From Zopfochytrium polystomum (lineage: Eukaryota > Chytridiomycota > Chytridiomycetes > Chytridiales > Chytridiaceae), in assembly GCA_025765615.1 (NCBI GenBank), contig JAIVFJ010000166.1, positions 62,001-126,000 on the forward strand: a stretch of DNA of 64,000 nt, given 5' to 3'. The notes below the pieces were generated by a model, which was not told where the DNA came from, searched no databases, and was given only the letters and a program-made list of their open reading frames with translations. Below, piece after piece: positions 57,001 to 64,000 of the stretch. A program made the translations under genes and the position numbers. The stretch's first letter is position 1, and each line of letters starts with the position of its first letter.

Positions 57001-57698
57001 CAGAATTTGCTCTCAACAATTCTCTCCACTCAAGCACCCAGCTATCTCCTTTCTTTGCAACCTATGGCTTCAATCCAAGAGGAGATCTTCTGGGACAAGA
57101 GACCCTATCCAATGTCCAAGCTCCTGCTGCGGCTTCACACTTACATAAGCTCAAGATCATCAACTCCTTCCTGGACTCCACCCTGAAGCAAGCCCAAGAA
57201 GATGCCTCAAGATTTGCCAACACTCACAGAATGGACCATGACCTTGCTGTGGGTCAGCAAGTTTGGCTTCTGAGGAAGAACTTGCAGACCAAAAGACCAA
57301 GTCCCAAGCTAGACAACCTCAAGTTGGGTCCTTTCAAGATCTTGGAGCAAATCAATCCAGTCACCTTCAAGCTGGATCTCCCTGCATCCATGAAGATCCA
57401 CCCAGTTTTCCATGTCAGCCTTTTAGAGAAGTTTGTGGCCAATTCCATTCCAGGCAGAGTTGTTCCTCCTCCTCCTCCAGTTGAGGTAGAAGGTGAAGAG
57501 GAATTTGAGGTTGAACAAATCTTGGATGCCAAGTGGTTTGGAAGAACACTCAAGTTCCTTGTTAAGTGGAAAGGTTACTCAGATGCTGACAACACCTGGG
57601 AGCCTGAGTCAAACCTCACTCACTGCCAAGACCTTCTCCTCGAGTTCAAGACCAGGTACCCCACCAAGTTGCAGAAGAGGCCTAAAAGGGGGAGATGA
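53979..57698 (+). CDS. pol: Pol polyprotein: protease, reverse transcriptase, RNase H, integrase, chromodomain
   Basis: The open frame has no ATG start at its head and lies in the -1 frame relative to gag, so it is probably made by -1 frameshifting. Domains in order: aspartic protease (ALIDSGSSCNIID), a Ser/Gln-rich linker with short repeats (54530-54830), and reverse transcriptase (FVKKKDGGLRPCVDYRDLN, YLDDILVFS with the YxDD catalytic motif). RNase H follows (TLETDASDYALGAVLSQ), then integrase with an HHCC zinc region and the DDE residues at SMDFIVKLP, IVSDRGPQFRSQFW and TDGQTERTNQTLE. A GPY/F-type module (LKLGPFKILEQINP) and a C-terminal chromodomain (EVEQILDAKWFGRTLKFLVK, WKGYSDADNTWEPESNL) complete it. 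All catalytic residues are present over 1,239 codons and no stop interrupts them. The chromodomain may guide integration to particular chromatin. The stop codon sits inside the polypurine tract. Confidence 0.96.
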   Translation: MFLLWLQGACCQGLPKEEAPKLPGPGSLRGNSLDPPPSCPCFITTTSTTNTSDSKPHQLTMDVKIQLSPKSTITTKALIDSGSSCNIIDATLAKSCAIPTVKKSTPLKVHFANHALFKEISHETKLNLHIQDFPPSMVNLEVLDLGSPTFSVILGLPWLQAQNPAIDWVTGQVQPPPIGTVTQNSSQAPKSHALKPLIQDSQPAKTQVPQFTVHSQDSSRAHRAHSHGHDSCSQNPQSKIQVPQFTVHIQDSSSTAHSLCQEQNSQSKIQESQFPVKNSSPTAEEHDNLDPSDLLLASKLPKEYLPYADVFSKTKADLLPAQRPYDCEIPLKDETCSPPFKPLYHLSPPEAKALQEYIEEMLNKGFIQPSKSPAGAPIFFVKKKDGGLRPCVDYRDLNEMTVKNRYPLPLISELLDKLSHARIFSKIDLRGAYNLVRIKPQDQWKTAFRCKYGHFEYLVMPFGLTNAPAIFQGMMNDIFRDILDLFVIVYLDDILVFSSDTASHMGHVKTVLERLRQHHLYAKLEKCEFHKTSIEFLGFIVSDKGISMAPDKIQTILEWKAPNSIKDVQSFLGFCNFYRTFIANYSAIAKPLTDLTKKTTKFEWTPAAEQAWLALKTATTSAPLLKHVDPLLPFTLETDASDYALGAVLSQPSSQDPSAPLHPVAYYSRKLNSAECNYTVHDKELLAIVEAFKFWRHYLAGSKGISVYSDHKNLTFFRARRLLKQRHARWAELLSEYDFKLCYSPGHLNTVADALSRRTDLAPEGGDGFTPPSKTHLSLLPDSVWAHAISKDPKPHKIQISQEEEKLEILKTRHDAATAGHPGEHKTYELVSRDFYWPGMRKYIKNYVSSCETCQRNKSSRHKPYGLLEPLPIAISPWSSISMDFIVKLPPSHGFDSILVVICRRTKLAHFIPCTENIDAQGTADLFLQHIFRLHGLPQSIVSDRGPQFRSQFWKALTAALGIKSQLSTAYHPQTDGQTERTNQTLEQYLRCYVSYQQDDWPTLLPLAEFALNNSLHSSTQLSPFFATYGFNPRGDLLGQETLSNVQAPAAASHLHKLKIINSFLDSTLKQAQEDASRFANTHRMDHDLAVGQQVWLLRKNLQTKRPSPKLDNLKLGPFKILEQINPVTFKLDLPASMKIHPVFHVSLLEKFVANSIPGRVVPPPPPVEVEGEEEFEVEQILDAKWFGRTLKFLVKWKGYSDADNTWEPESNLTHCQDLLLEFKTRYPTKLQKRPKRGR

Positions 57699-58051
57699 TG
57701 TTATGAATCACCCTCTGGAAACCTCTGGAACCTTCTAGAACATTCCTTCATGGAACCTTCTGGAACCTTCTGGAACCTTCTAGAACATTCCTTCATGGAA
57801 CCTTGTGGAACCTTCTGGAACCTTCTTTGCTTTCCTGACTTGTCTTGTTGTCATTGGTATCATTGGTATCATTGTATTACTAATTGCTCTTTCTGGAACT
57901 TTCTTGGAGTCTTGACAAGGAACACTCTCAAAAGGTATAAAAGGGGGAAGGGGGACCTGTCCCATCCCTCAAGTGAATTATTGTTTCCAATACAATCATC
58001 ACTCCTCTCAGTTTCTTGTCTGCCTTGTCCTGTCCTGCCCTGTTCCTGACA
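57699..58051 (+). repeat. 3' LTR
   Basis: 353 bp; like the 5' LTR except for the lack of one 10-bp GAA/TTC unit. Confidence 0.93.
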
Positions 58052-58056
58052 CAGAG

Positions 58057-58070
58057 GGTGATTCATAACA
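58057..58070 (-). repeat. Remaining end of the older inverted solo LTR
   Basis: GGTGATTCATAACA is the reverse complement of the first 14 bases of the LTR and directly follows the CAGAG target duplication. Confidence 0.85.
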
Positions 58071-58668
58071 CTTTTGTTTTCCCCACCTTTTTGCAGTACC
58101 CTCCTCAGCAGTGCCTTCCCTGATACGTTTCCTTTCCTTACCCTGCTACGGTTTTCCCAGATCGGTCAATTGGTTTGGGTTTTTCACCTGGGCAGTGGCG
58201 TTTCAAATTCTCTCACTCAGTGTCTCCCTTTGAAGTTGTTGCTTTTTTTTTTTTTTATATTGTTCCAGCCCCGAAGGGCCAACGGGAAGAGAAAGCGCCA
58301 TCAATGGTGAACCGTTATAGACTACGTCCAGGTTTCACCTCGGCAAACCCACCCCATGCACTACAGACTTATAGGGTCGTCAGGCATCTCCACCGCACCA
58401 CTCCTTGTGATTCAAGACCGTACTCTTTCTTGTTGAGTTGTTGCTTTTGAAGCCGCCTGTGCAAGGGGGAGTGTTGGAGTATGCCCTCACAAGAAAAAGA
58501 GAAGAATCAATTCCTTGGCTTGTCACGCCCTTTCCTGCTCTCGCGATCACACTCTCCTGCAACCACCGCCCTGGAGGCCAAATCTAAACATTTTCTTCCA
58601 CTTTCTTTTTTTTTTTTGTTTTTTTTTTTTTTTTTTGCAATGCAAGGACTGATTTGACCCCTGTGATC
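58071..58668. other. Intergenic region with a possible retroelement end
   Basis: Near 58463 the words CAAGGGGGAG and TGTTGGAGTATG follow each other, the pattern of a polypurine tract next to an LTR start. No matching LTR end was found. T-rich runs lie just upstream of the next gene (58606-58636). Confidence 0.35.
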
Positions 58669-60841
58669 ATGAGTTTCCCTCCTCTCGTTCCTCGCTCGCG
58701 TGCCTCACCTTCCTCCTCGTCGCCTTCCACCCGACCGTCCAGCGCGTTCAGCCGACTTCCGCCCACACTCCTCCGACAGATCTGCCGCCACGCCGGCCTG
58801 CGCCGCTCCTGCATAGTCATCCTCGAGGACGAAGCCGAGCGCGCTGCCAGGAACTACATCACCTTCTCATCTCAGACAAGGGGTGATGGACAACCACTAC
58901 ATCCGCCCCCAATCGGCTGCGCCGTCACTGCAGAAGTTTACGTCAGCGACCGCTCCCTCCCGTGCGCTTGCCCTCCCGACGTCCCTTCTGCGAGTCTCCC
59001 GCGCGATGCACGCTGCAGCCATCAGCGTTCTCTATGGGGAGAACGTCATCGGCATCGCGCCGTTCACAGACGCCTTCGACGGCCTTGCCCCGGCAGCAGC
59101 TCGCGCGATCCGGCACGTCCTCGTCAACATGCCGGAGCCTGATCTGGAAATCGGCGAAACGGCTGCATCCTTGGAGCTCAAGTACGCGGCTTCGTTCTCA
59201 ACCTTTTGCCGCGTCATTCGAGAGCGGCTGTCCCCGCACGACCTCGACATGCACCTGAGGCTCTGCTTCAAGAAGGCTTCATGTTCGGCGTTCCGCGCTG
59301 CAGTTCGGGACGCCGGAACAGCGCCGCCAATGGTCAAGTCGTGTGCAGTGATGACGCTATCACCAAAGGGCAGGTCGGCCAACTCCAAGGGCGAGTCCCG
59401 CGCCATCGCCGGCTTCATGACATCCGGGGCTCCCATCATTGAAGCAGAAAGTACCGCTGTGCGCCCGGCTGACTCCTTTCCCATAATGCGCTTACCTCAT
59501 CATGTGCGAAAGGAAATTTTGAGATACTCTGGACTGCTGTGGCGATGGGAACCGACCTTTTACAAGGAACAGCTCTACATTCGCCAAGGAAAGCTTGACT
59601 GCGTGAAATACACCAGGAGGACTCTGCTGGATTGGGGCGATTGTCAGAACGCTGGGGCGGGCATCGAGTATGAGGAAGAAGATGCCTCTTCGCGGCCGCG
59701 TCCTGGCTGGACCATTGTTGGCAACCCACGATTACTGTTTTCTCGGGCACACAGCGGGTTTGATTGCTGCGGTCGCTGCATTCCAGTCGTGTCCATGAAC
59801 CTGTGCCCATCGCTCGGATTTTCTCGCTCGCCGCACCAGCCGACCGAACGTTTCTTGTGCTTCTGCCCTCCTGTCATTGGAGGCGAACCGTCATACTCCC
59901 CGACTTGCACTTGCTTCAGGATTCCCGTGGCTCTCCTGACCGTCAACAGAACGATCCACGAGGAGGCTATGGACGTCCTATTCGGCGAGAACCGGTTCGT
60001 CCTCGAGTTTGGCGGGAAGCTTCACAGCAGGAGCGACAACAGACACGAAGAGGACCCCAACAAGATTCAGCCAATTGGGTTTCTGCGAAACCTCTCCTCC
60101 ACCGCCCGCGGTCGCCTGCGCAGAATCACTCTCGCTCTTCCATATGTCCAGTACTTCTACACTGGCCTCTTGAACCCGGAGAATGACCCGCGAAACCCGC
60201 CACCAGCGAAGATTGCAGCCAAGCACCTCGCAGAGGAAGCTGACTTCTTCTACTCTGAATTCTTGCCCGACTTTGATGCCGGGGAGAATCATGCTTTCGA
60301 GCTGTGGCACTGGCGTGAGACGGTGCGGTACCTGGCTGAATGCGCGGACTTCAATAATCTGGACTTGGCCGTGGACGGCACCGGGATGCTCCATGAGAAG
60401 CTTGTGCAGGTGCGGCGGCAGTTTGAGCGTGAGGATCCGCGCACAAACGCCGAAATGTTTGACAGCTGGCTGCGTATGTTGCTGCAGTACGACCTCGTGG
60501 CAGCGGCGCGGCCCATCGAGAAGTTTTTTGGCGCCGACGGCGGCGGCGGCGGCGGCGGCGGCGGACGCTCACGCGTGAGACAGTTCAGGGCGTTCTGGCC
60601 CGCGCTCCACTGGCTCGAGGACCAGATCGAGGCCAAGGTGAACGGAACTCCGAAGTTGACTGCTTTGTCGGAGTCGGGGTCGCAACCAGCCGCCCTGCTG
60701 TCGGCAGAGCGCGTGGAAAACTTTGAGGACGGCGACGAGGTAGCGGACTGGATGAAATTGCCTCCTTCGGAACGCAATCCGTGGTTCCCGACGAGGCGGT
60801 TTCTGAGAAGCTCGCCTTTCTTCTACTCGATGGAGTTTTAG
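58669..60841 (+). CDS. Fungal F-box-like protein with two related modules
   Basis: Two exons, 58669-58882 and 58947-60841, join in phase across a 64-bp intron to give 702 residues. The start is the ATG of MSFPPLVP. Two copies of the same layout are seen. Module 1 has FSRLPPTLLRQICRHAGL, then after the intron LLRVSRAMHAAAISVLYGEN. Module 2 has IMRLPHHVRKEILRYSGL, then LLTVNRTIHEEAMDVLFGENRF. This 'LP..R..I' helix followed by 'VNR.IHEEA..VLFGEN.F' is typical of lineage-expanded fungal F-box/2EXR-like proteins. A Gly run (60540-60570) lies in the C-terminal part. No substrate-binding repeat is recognised; a ubiquitin-ligase role is inference. Confidence 0.7.
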
Positions 60842-60988
60842 ACGCGGATTGTCCGCCAATGCACTGTGCTCGAATCATTTAGCCAACCCCGTAGCGGAGA
60901 ACGACCACCCGCGACCGAAGCTAGACAAAATTGAGGATCCCCAATATGAAGTGTCTACAGAATTTGCGCCGCGTCCAGCAAGTGCGTG

Positions 60989-61498
60989 ATGGACTGCCAA
61001 ACCCCCACCACCACCACCGCCTCAACATGCACTGCGATCACTCACACGCAGCTTCCCCGTCGTCGCTGCCTGCTGCGGCTGCTCGTCGCCGCAGCCTTTT
61101 TCTTCTTGCTTGCTGCAAGCTCCGTCGGCGTCGTTGCTGCCCCAAAATCAGGAAAAAGCTTCGCCGAGGCGGTGAAGCAGGACAGAGGCGCCAGTCCAGT
61201 GCCACAGGACGCGAACGCCCCAGTACCTGCTGTACCCGGGCCTGACAAGCCCGCTCCTGCCGGACCTGCTCCTGCCGTCCCCGGTCCTGCCGCCCCCGCT
61301 CCTGCCGCTCCCCCGCCCGCTCCTTTGTCCTTTGCTGAGATCGCCAGCAAAAATACCGAACCAGGCACTACTAGTAGTCCCCAAACAGGCACCGTTGTTC
61401 CCGCAGTCTCGACCCGTATACCCTCCATCTCTGACACTCGACAAGTGGTTACAGATGGCGGACATACATGGATATTCCATCGAAAGAGGTCCAGATGA
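60989..61498 (+). CDS. Small secreted or membrane-anchored Pro/Ala-rich protein
   Basis: I do not recognise this 169-residue protein. An Arg-flanked hydrophobic helix (RRRCLLRLLVAAAFFFLLAASSVG, residues about 23-46) ending near VVAA fits a signal peptide or type II anchor with a long N-region. The mature part contains PAPAGPAPAVPGPAAPAPA-type repeats bracketed by two similar motifs, SFAEAVKQ and SFAEIASKN. It ends in a basic tail. The ATG at 60989 is the first in frame. The reading frame may continue by splicing (an AGGTCC donor-like site lies just before the stop), which would join it to the deaminase-like stretch downstream; that is untested. Confidence 0.45.
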   Translation: MDCQTPTTTTASTCTAITHTQLPRRRCLLRLLVAAAFFFLLAASSVGVVAAPKSGKSFAEAVKQDRGASPVPQDANAPVPAVPGPDKPAPAGPAPAVPGPAAPAPAAPPPAPLSFAEIASKNTEPGTTSSPQTGTVVPAVSTRIPSISDTRQVVTDGGHTWIFHRKRSR

Positions 61499-61606
61499 GT
61501 GATCCGCGAAACTACGACTATCAGACGATGTAAAATGACCTCAAGGCATTCCACAAACCATGTGTCTCAAGGTCGCGACTCCTCAAAATATTCGATGGTC
61601 GCATGA

Positions 61607-62050
61607 CTCCACGTTCCTGGTCAAAATTACCTTCATCTCGGAACAACGACAACAGGCTCCCCAGGGATTCCATTCCCAAAGCATGAAGAACCGACGCAAG
61701 ATGCGTTAGATGCGTGCGGGCACCATGGTCGCTGCGCTGACCAGCAGGCGGTGAATCAGTTTGTGAGACACCGGTTTGGCCAGAACGCGAGAACACACGA
61801 GATCAAGGCGGAAATGCGAAGAGCCGTTTTTGTAGCTTACGGCCGAGCGAAGCCATCGGAGGATGATAACCACAACAAAGTATACGGGGAGGCGGAGTTT
61901 CATGCTCCTTGCTTTAACTGCGGCAAGTTTTTGAGAAAGCTTGGTACACTGCGTCGGCGGGTCCTGAAAGCCGAGCCTGCGAAAAGGTACTTGGAACTCT
62001 TATGCTCCTCAACTGCAGACTTTGTGAAGAATAAATGCACTGAATCCTGA
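61607..62050 (+). pseudogene. Deaminase-like coding fragment (CAD...PCxxC)
   Basis: An open frame without its own ATG contains GHHGRCADQQAVNQF (around 61718-61762) and, about 55 residues later, HAPCFNCGKFLRKLG. This pairing resembles zinc-dependent deaminases of the YwqJ-like group, where a Cys/His-Ala-Glu motif and a PCxxC motif bind zinc. Here Asp replaces the catalytic Glu, so activity is doubtful. The 5' part seems to continue in another frame (61530-61680), either by splicing or after a frameshift. The 3' end runs antisense into the PIF1 fragment. It could be a broken gene, an exon of the upstream gene, or chance; I rate it as suggestive. Confidence 0.35.
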
Positions 62051-62556
62051 AATTGGTTTTGGTAAATCTCACGTGCACCAGCCCTTTCATAACTGCAGTT
62101 GTTCACAAGAAATCTCGAGTGATCTTTTGTCATGATGCCATTGTGCAATGCCCTCAAGAGGTCAACAAAAGTTGCTTGGTTTGGGTCATGGCCAACAACC
62201 TGCTGATGATGGATTGTTGTGAGGCGTGCAGTCTTGTTGAAAAGTTTATAGGAATGATAACCAGCCTTTTCTTGGTCTGTTTTTGCCCTGGTGCCATTAA
62301 ATAACAGAGTACCTCCAACTGGAGGTATCTGAGCCAAGTCTCCCACCAACAGGATAGAAAGGCCCCCGAATGGCACATCTGGCTTAACAAATGCCTGCCT
62401 CAATCGTGAATCCATCTTGCCCATGATTTTGCAGCTGACCATTGAGTATTCATCCACAATGAGCAGCCTCACATTGCGAAAAACCTGCTGAAGATTTCCA
62501 AGCTGTTTTCCTGAGATCAAGCCACCCCTCTTTGATCCACGTACATCAAGCTTCAA
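61900..62556 (-). pseudogene. PIF1-like helicase fragment
   Basis: PIF1-family helicases unwind DNA; related domains occur in Helitron transposons. On minus, the open frame shows LLIVDEYSMVSCKIMGKMD (Walker B, DE-x-SM), ILLVGDLAQIPPVGG (motif III) and a following FLVNN/LHNGIMT region. Upstream on the same strand (62560-62660) a piece like the motif preceding Walker B (AAFTAKAAFAI) is in a different frame, indicating a frameshift. Walker A (GxGKS/T) is not found, and the C-terminal motifs after about 61950 are missing. It is a truncated copy, probably from a Helitron or a host PIF1 duplicate. Confidence 0.75.
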
Positions 62557-62699
62557 TAGAGAGTGTAAAGTTGTTCCTCAATGGCAAACGCAGCTTTAGC
62601 TGTGAAGGCTGCACAAACAACTTCATTTTGCAAAAAGCTGCTGGACAGAGCATTGATTACATGGGACCGCGTGTGGAACGATTCACAGTGCCTAATCCT

Positions 62700-63048
62700 T
62701 CAGCTTTCGTCCACCCACGACCTCGCGTACGCCTTTCGTCAATGTCCTCAGAGGTCCTGACCTCTGACACCCAACCTCTGACACCACTTCCCGCCCTTGG
62801 TCATCCCCTTCTGCCCGTTTTGACGCTGAGGCAGCCCAAACTGCAGCTGCCCGCACTGCCCTTGCCTGTGCTAACGCCACCCACGCTGAAATTGCTGAAG
62901 CTGCTTCCCGTCGATCATCTGAACGTGCTGCCCTCGTTCGCCAGGAGGCTGAATGAGCTGCGGCTGCCCATTCAACTGGCCTCCGTGACGCTGCTGACAC
63001 CGCTTGCCACTCCAGAATTGCTGCCCTAGAAGCTGAGGCTGCTTGGGC
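62700..63048 (+). pseudogene. Decayed Ala/Glu-rich coiled-coil coding region, upstream part of a gag-like gene
   Basis: In the frame starting near 62817 the sequence reads as an Ala/Glu/Arg-rich helix (EAAQTAAARTALA, AEIAEAASRRSERAALVRQEAE). It is interrupted by TGA codons where CGA (Arg) would be expected, at about 62955 and 63063. Such helices are common at the N-terminus of retroelement gag proteins. Confidence 0.4.
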
Positions 63049-63270
63049 TGAGGAATACCACTGACGTGCTGCCACAGTGGCCCCATCCACCACTGCTCGA
63101 GTTCCAGCTGCCCACACTGCCAGCCCCACTCGTCCCCCGTCAAGACATTGTATCGCCAATCACTTGCACCACCATATGGCGCATATGTCCCCTATGTGTC
63201 CCCACCTGGAGTTGTGTCTCTGCAGACACCACAGACACCTGTGTCAGTGGCACCTCACCGCACGCCACCC

Positions 63271-64000
63271 ATGCCATCAGGAGTTGGTGTGCCACTGATT
63301 CCCGACCCCATGGCACATGACGAGACCCTCAAACCCGTCAGTCCCTTTGCTGGTTTCGGCAATGGTGGTCCAAACAGGAATATCAACTACCGTGTTACCA
63401 AAGACATGCGCAAACACCATGCCATCCCACCACTCTTACAGTCGGATCGTGATACGGATATCCCATCGCTGCTGAACATCTGTTCCCACGTCTTCAGTTG
63501 CTTGACGCGTCTGGTCCTCCAATCTGTTGACGCTTCCACATACGAACCACTTTTCTGGGACACCAGCAGCTTCTTTGAGCACATGCTCAATGCAAGCACC
63601 TTTCCGACAGCAAAAGGCTCCCAGTTCTTCATGCGCATCCAAGGGAGCCTATCCTCCTTTACCTGGACGACCTTCAAGGCCATGTACAATCAGCACTTTG
63701 GCCTTGACTCTGAAACGACAATTGACTCTGGGTTCTGTAACTTCACCTGGTCCCCATCGGCCACTTCTCCTGCTGCTGCCTTGACCAACCTCAAGCTCCT
63801 CAACTTGCACCAGTCAGAGCCTCACAGCCAGCGTGGCATCAAGAAGCAGTTGGTCACCAACCAAGCCCTTCAAGAGGTCATCCAACACAATCTTATCCCA
63901 ACTGCGGCTGGACAGTTTAATTACTTGGATCACCACGTCACAGCCAACGACCTTGCCCAGCACCTCAACATGCTTTCTCTCACCAACCTTCCTGGTCGGT
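63271..64000 (+). CDS. Unrecognised open frame running off the window, possibly gag-like
   Basis: The frame is open from 63049 to the window end; 63271 is the first good ATG (MPSGVGVPLIPDPM). It encodes a mixed, globular-looking sequence (TKDMRKHHAIPPLLQSDRD, SFFEHMLNASTFPTAKGSQF, GRFNYLDHH-type segments). Codon use is AT-richer and unlike the GC-rich host genes, but like the pol gene at 54-57.7 kb, which suggests a mobile element. I recognise no domain. It is likely the continuation of the Ala/Glu-rich stretch upstream after a frameshift. Confidence 0.45.
   Translation, partial: MPSGVGVPLIPDPMAHDETLKPVSPFAGFGNGGPNRNINYRVTKDMRKHHAIPPLLQSDRDTDIPSLLNICSHVFSCLTRLVLQSVDASTYEPLFWDTSSFFEHMLNASTFPTAKGSQFFMRIQGSLSSFTWTTFKAMYNQHFGLDSETTIDSGFCNFTWSPSATSPAAALTNLKLLNLHQSEPHSQRGIKKQLVTNQALQEVIQHNLIPTAAGQFNYLDHHVTANDLAQHLNMLSLTNLPGR

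Larger units (their letters stand above)
52737..58051 (+). mobile_element. Complete Ty3/gypsy chromovirus (Tf1/sushi-like LTR retrotransposon)
   Basis: It is bounded by direct LTRs (52737-53099 and 57699-58051) starting TGTTATG and ending TGACA. A 5-bp target duplication CAGAG lies at 52732-52736 and 58052-58056. Inside are a PBS, gag, an overlapping pol in the -1 frame (protease, reverse transcriptase, RNase H, integrase, chromodomain) and a polypurine tract (AAAAGGGGGAGATGA) directly before the 3' LTR. The LTRs differ by one 10-bp repeat unit and otherwise look identical, and both ORFs are open, so insertion is recent. The chromodomain and self-priming signals place it near the Tf1/sushi group. 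Confidence 0.95.

Noticed and set aside
58463..58490. Start of a copia-type LTR
   Set aside because: Polypurine-like and TGTTGGA words are present, but no second LTR or coding region supports a complete element.
1..64000. tRNA, rRNA or other structured RNA genes
   Set aside because: I looked for A/B-box-like words and cloverleaf arms by eye and found none I could support; a covariance-model scan would be needed.

Overview
The window looks like nuclear DNA of an early-diverging zoosporic fungus, most likely a chytrid. The genes are GC-rich and carry many short GT-AG introns, often with long A or T homopolymers or dinucleotide microsatellites inside them. Conserved eukaryotic genes sit beside fungal-type ones: an MSS51-type MYND protein, fungal F-box-like proteins and a Tf1/sushi-type chromovirus. 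One gene resembles flagellar (axonemal) proteins, which fits an organism that makes flagellated zoospores. The species assignment is inference; no rRNA or mitochondrial marker is present.

Left arm (1-10.8 kb) is a compact housekeeping block: the 3' part of importin-9 (+), DPH7 (-, diphthamide synthesis), CWC2/RBM22 (+, spliceosome) transcribed divergently from DPH7, and a single-pass membrane protein with a DUF4097-like beta-solenoid ectodomain (-). From 10.8 to 15.8 kb is a mobile-element island with a decayed Tc1-like transposase and an apparently intact Tc1/mariner element (DD34E transposase, about 41-bp TIRs, TA target site).

The central block (15.8-47.7 kb) holds an ISWI chromatin remodeller (-) with micro-exons, an MYND/MSS51-type protein (-), a low-complexity coiled-coil-tailed protein (-), a long Dpy-30-motif/GAF-type protein resembling ciliary EFCAB5 (-), a 1,243-residue coiled-coil protein (+), GPALPP1/DUF3752 (-), a GNAT acetyltransferase (-) and an F-box/LRR protein (-). 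These genes do not form an obvious shared pathway, but several act on nuclear functions (import, splicing, chromatin).

The right arm (47.7-64 kb) is repeat-rich. Its centrepiece is a complete Ty3/gypsy chromovirus (52737-58051) inserted into an older, inverted solo LTR of its own family, with a 5-bp target duplication. Its LTR carries a dense array of heat-shock-element pentamers upstream of a TATA box. An 11-nt complementarity between the predicted RNA 5' end and the primer-binding site suggests Tf1-like self-priming. Gag and pol overlap in the -1 frame across a CCCAAAC slippery heptamer. Further right lie a two-module F-box-like gene, a small secreted Pro/Ala-rich protein, a deaminase-like ORF fragment, a PIF1-helicase fragment and a decayed gag-like ORF running off the window.

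Exon coordinates were derived by hand from splice dinucleotides and reading-frame continuity; they are firm for most small genes and approximate for ISWI and the GAF-type gene.
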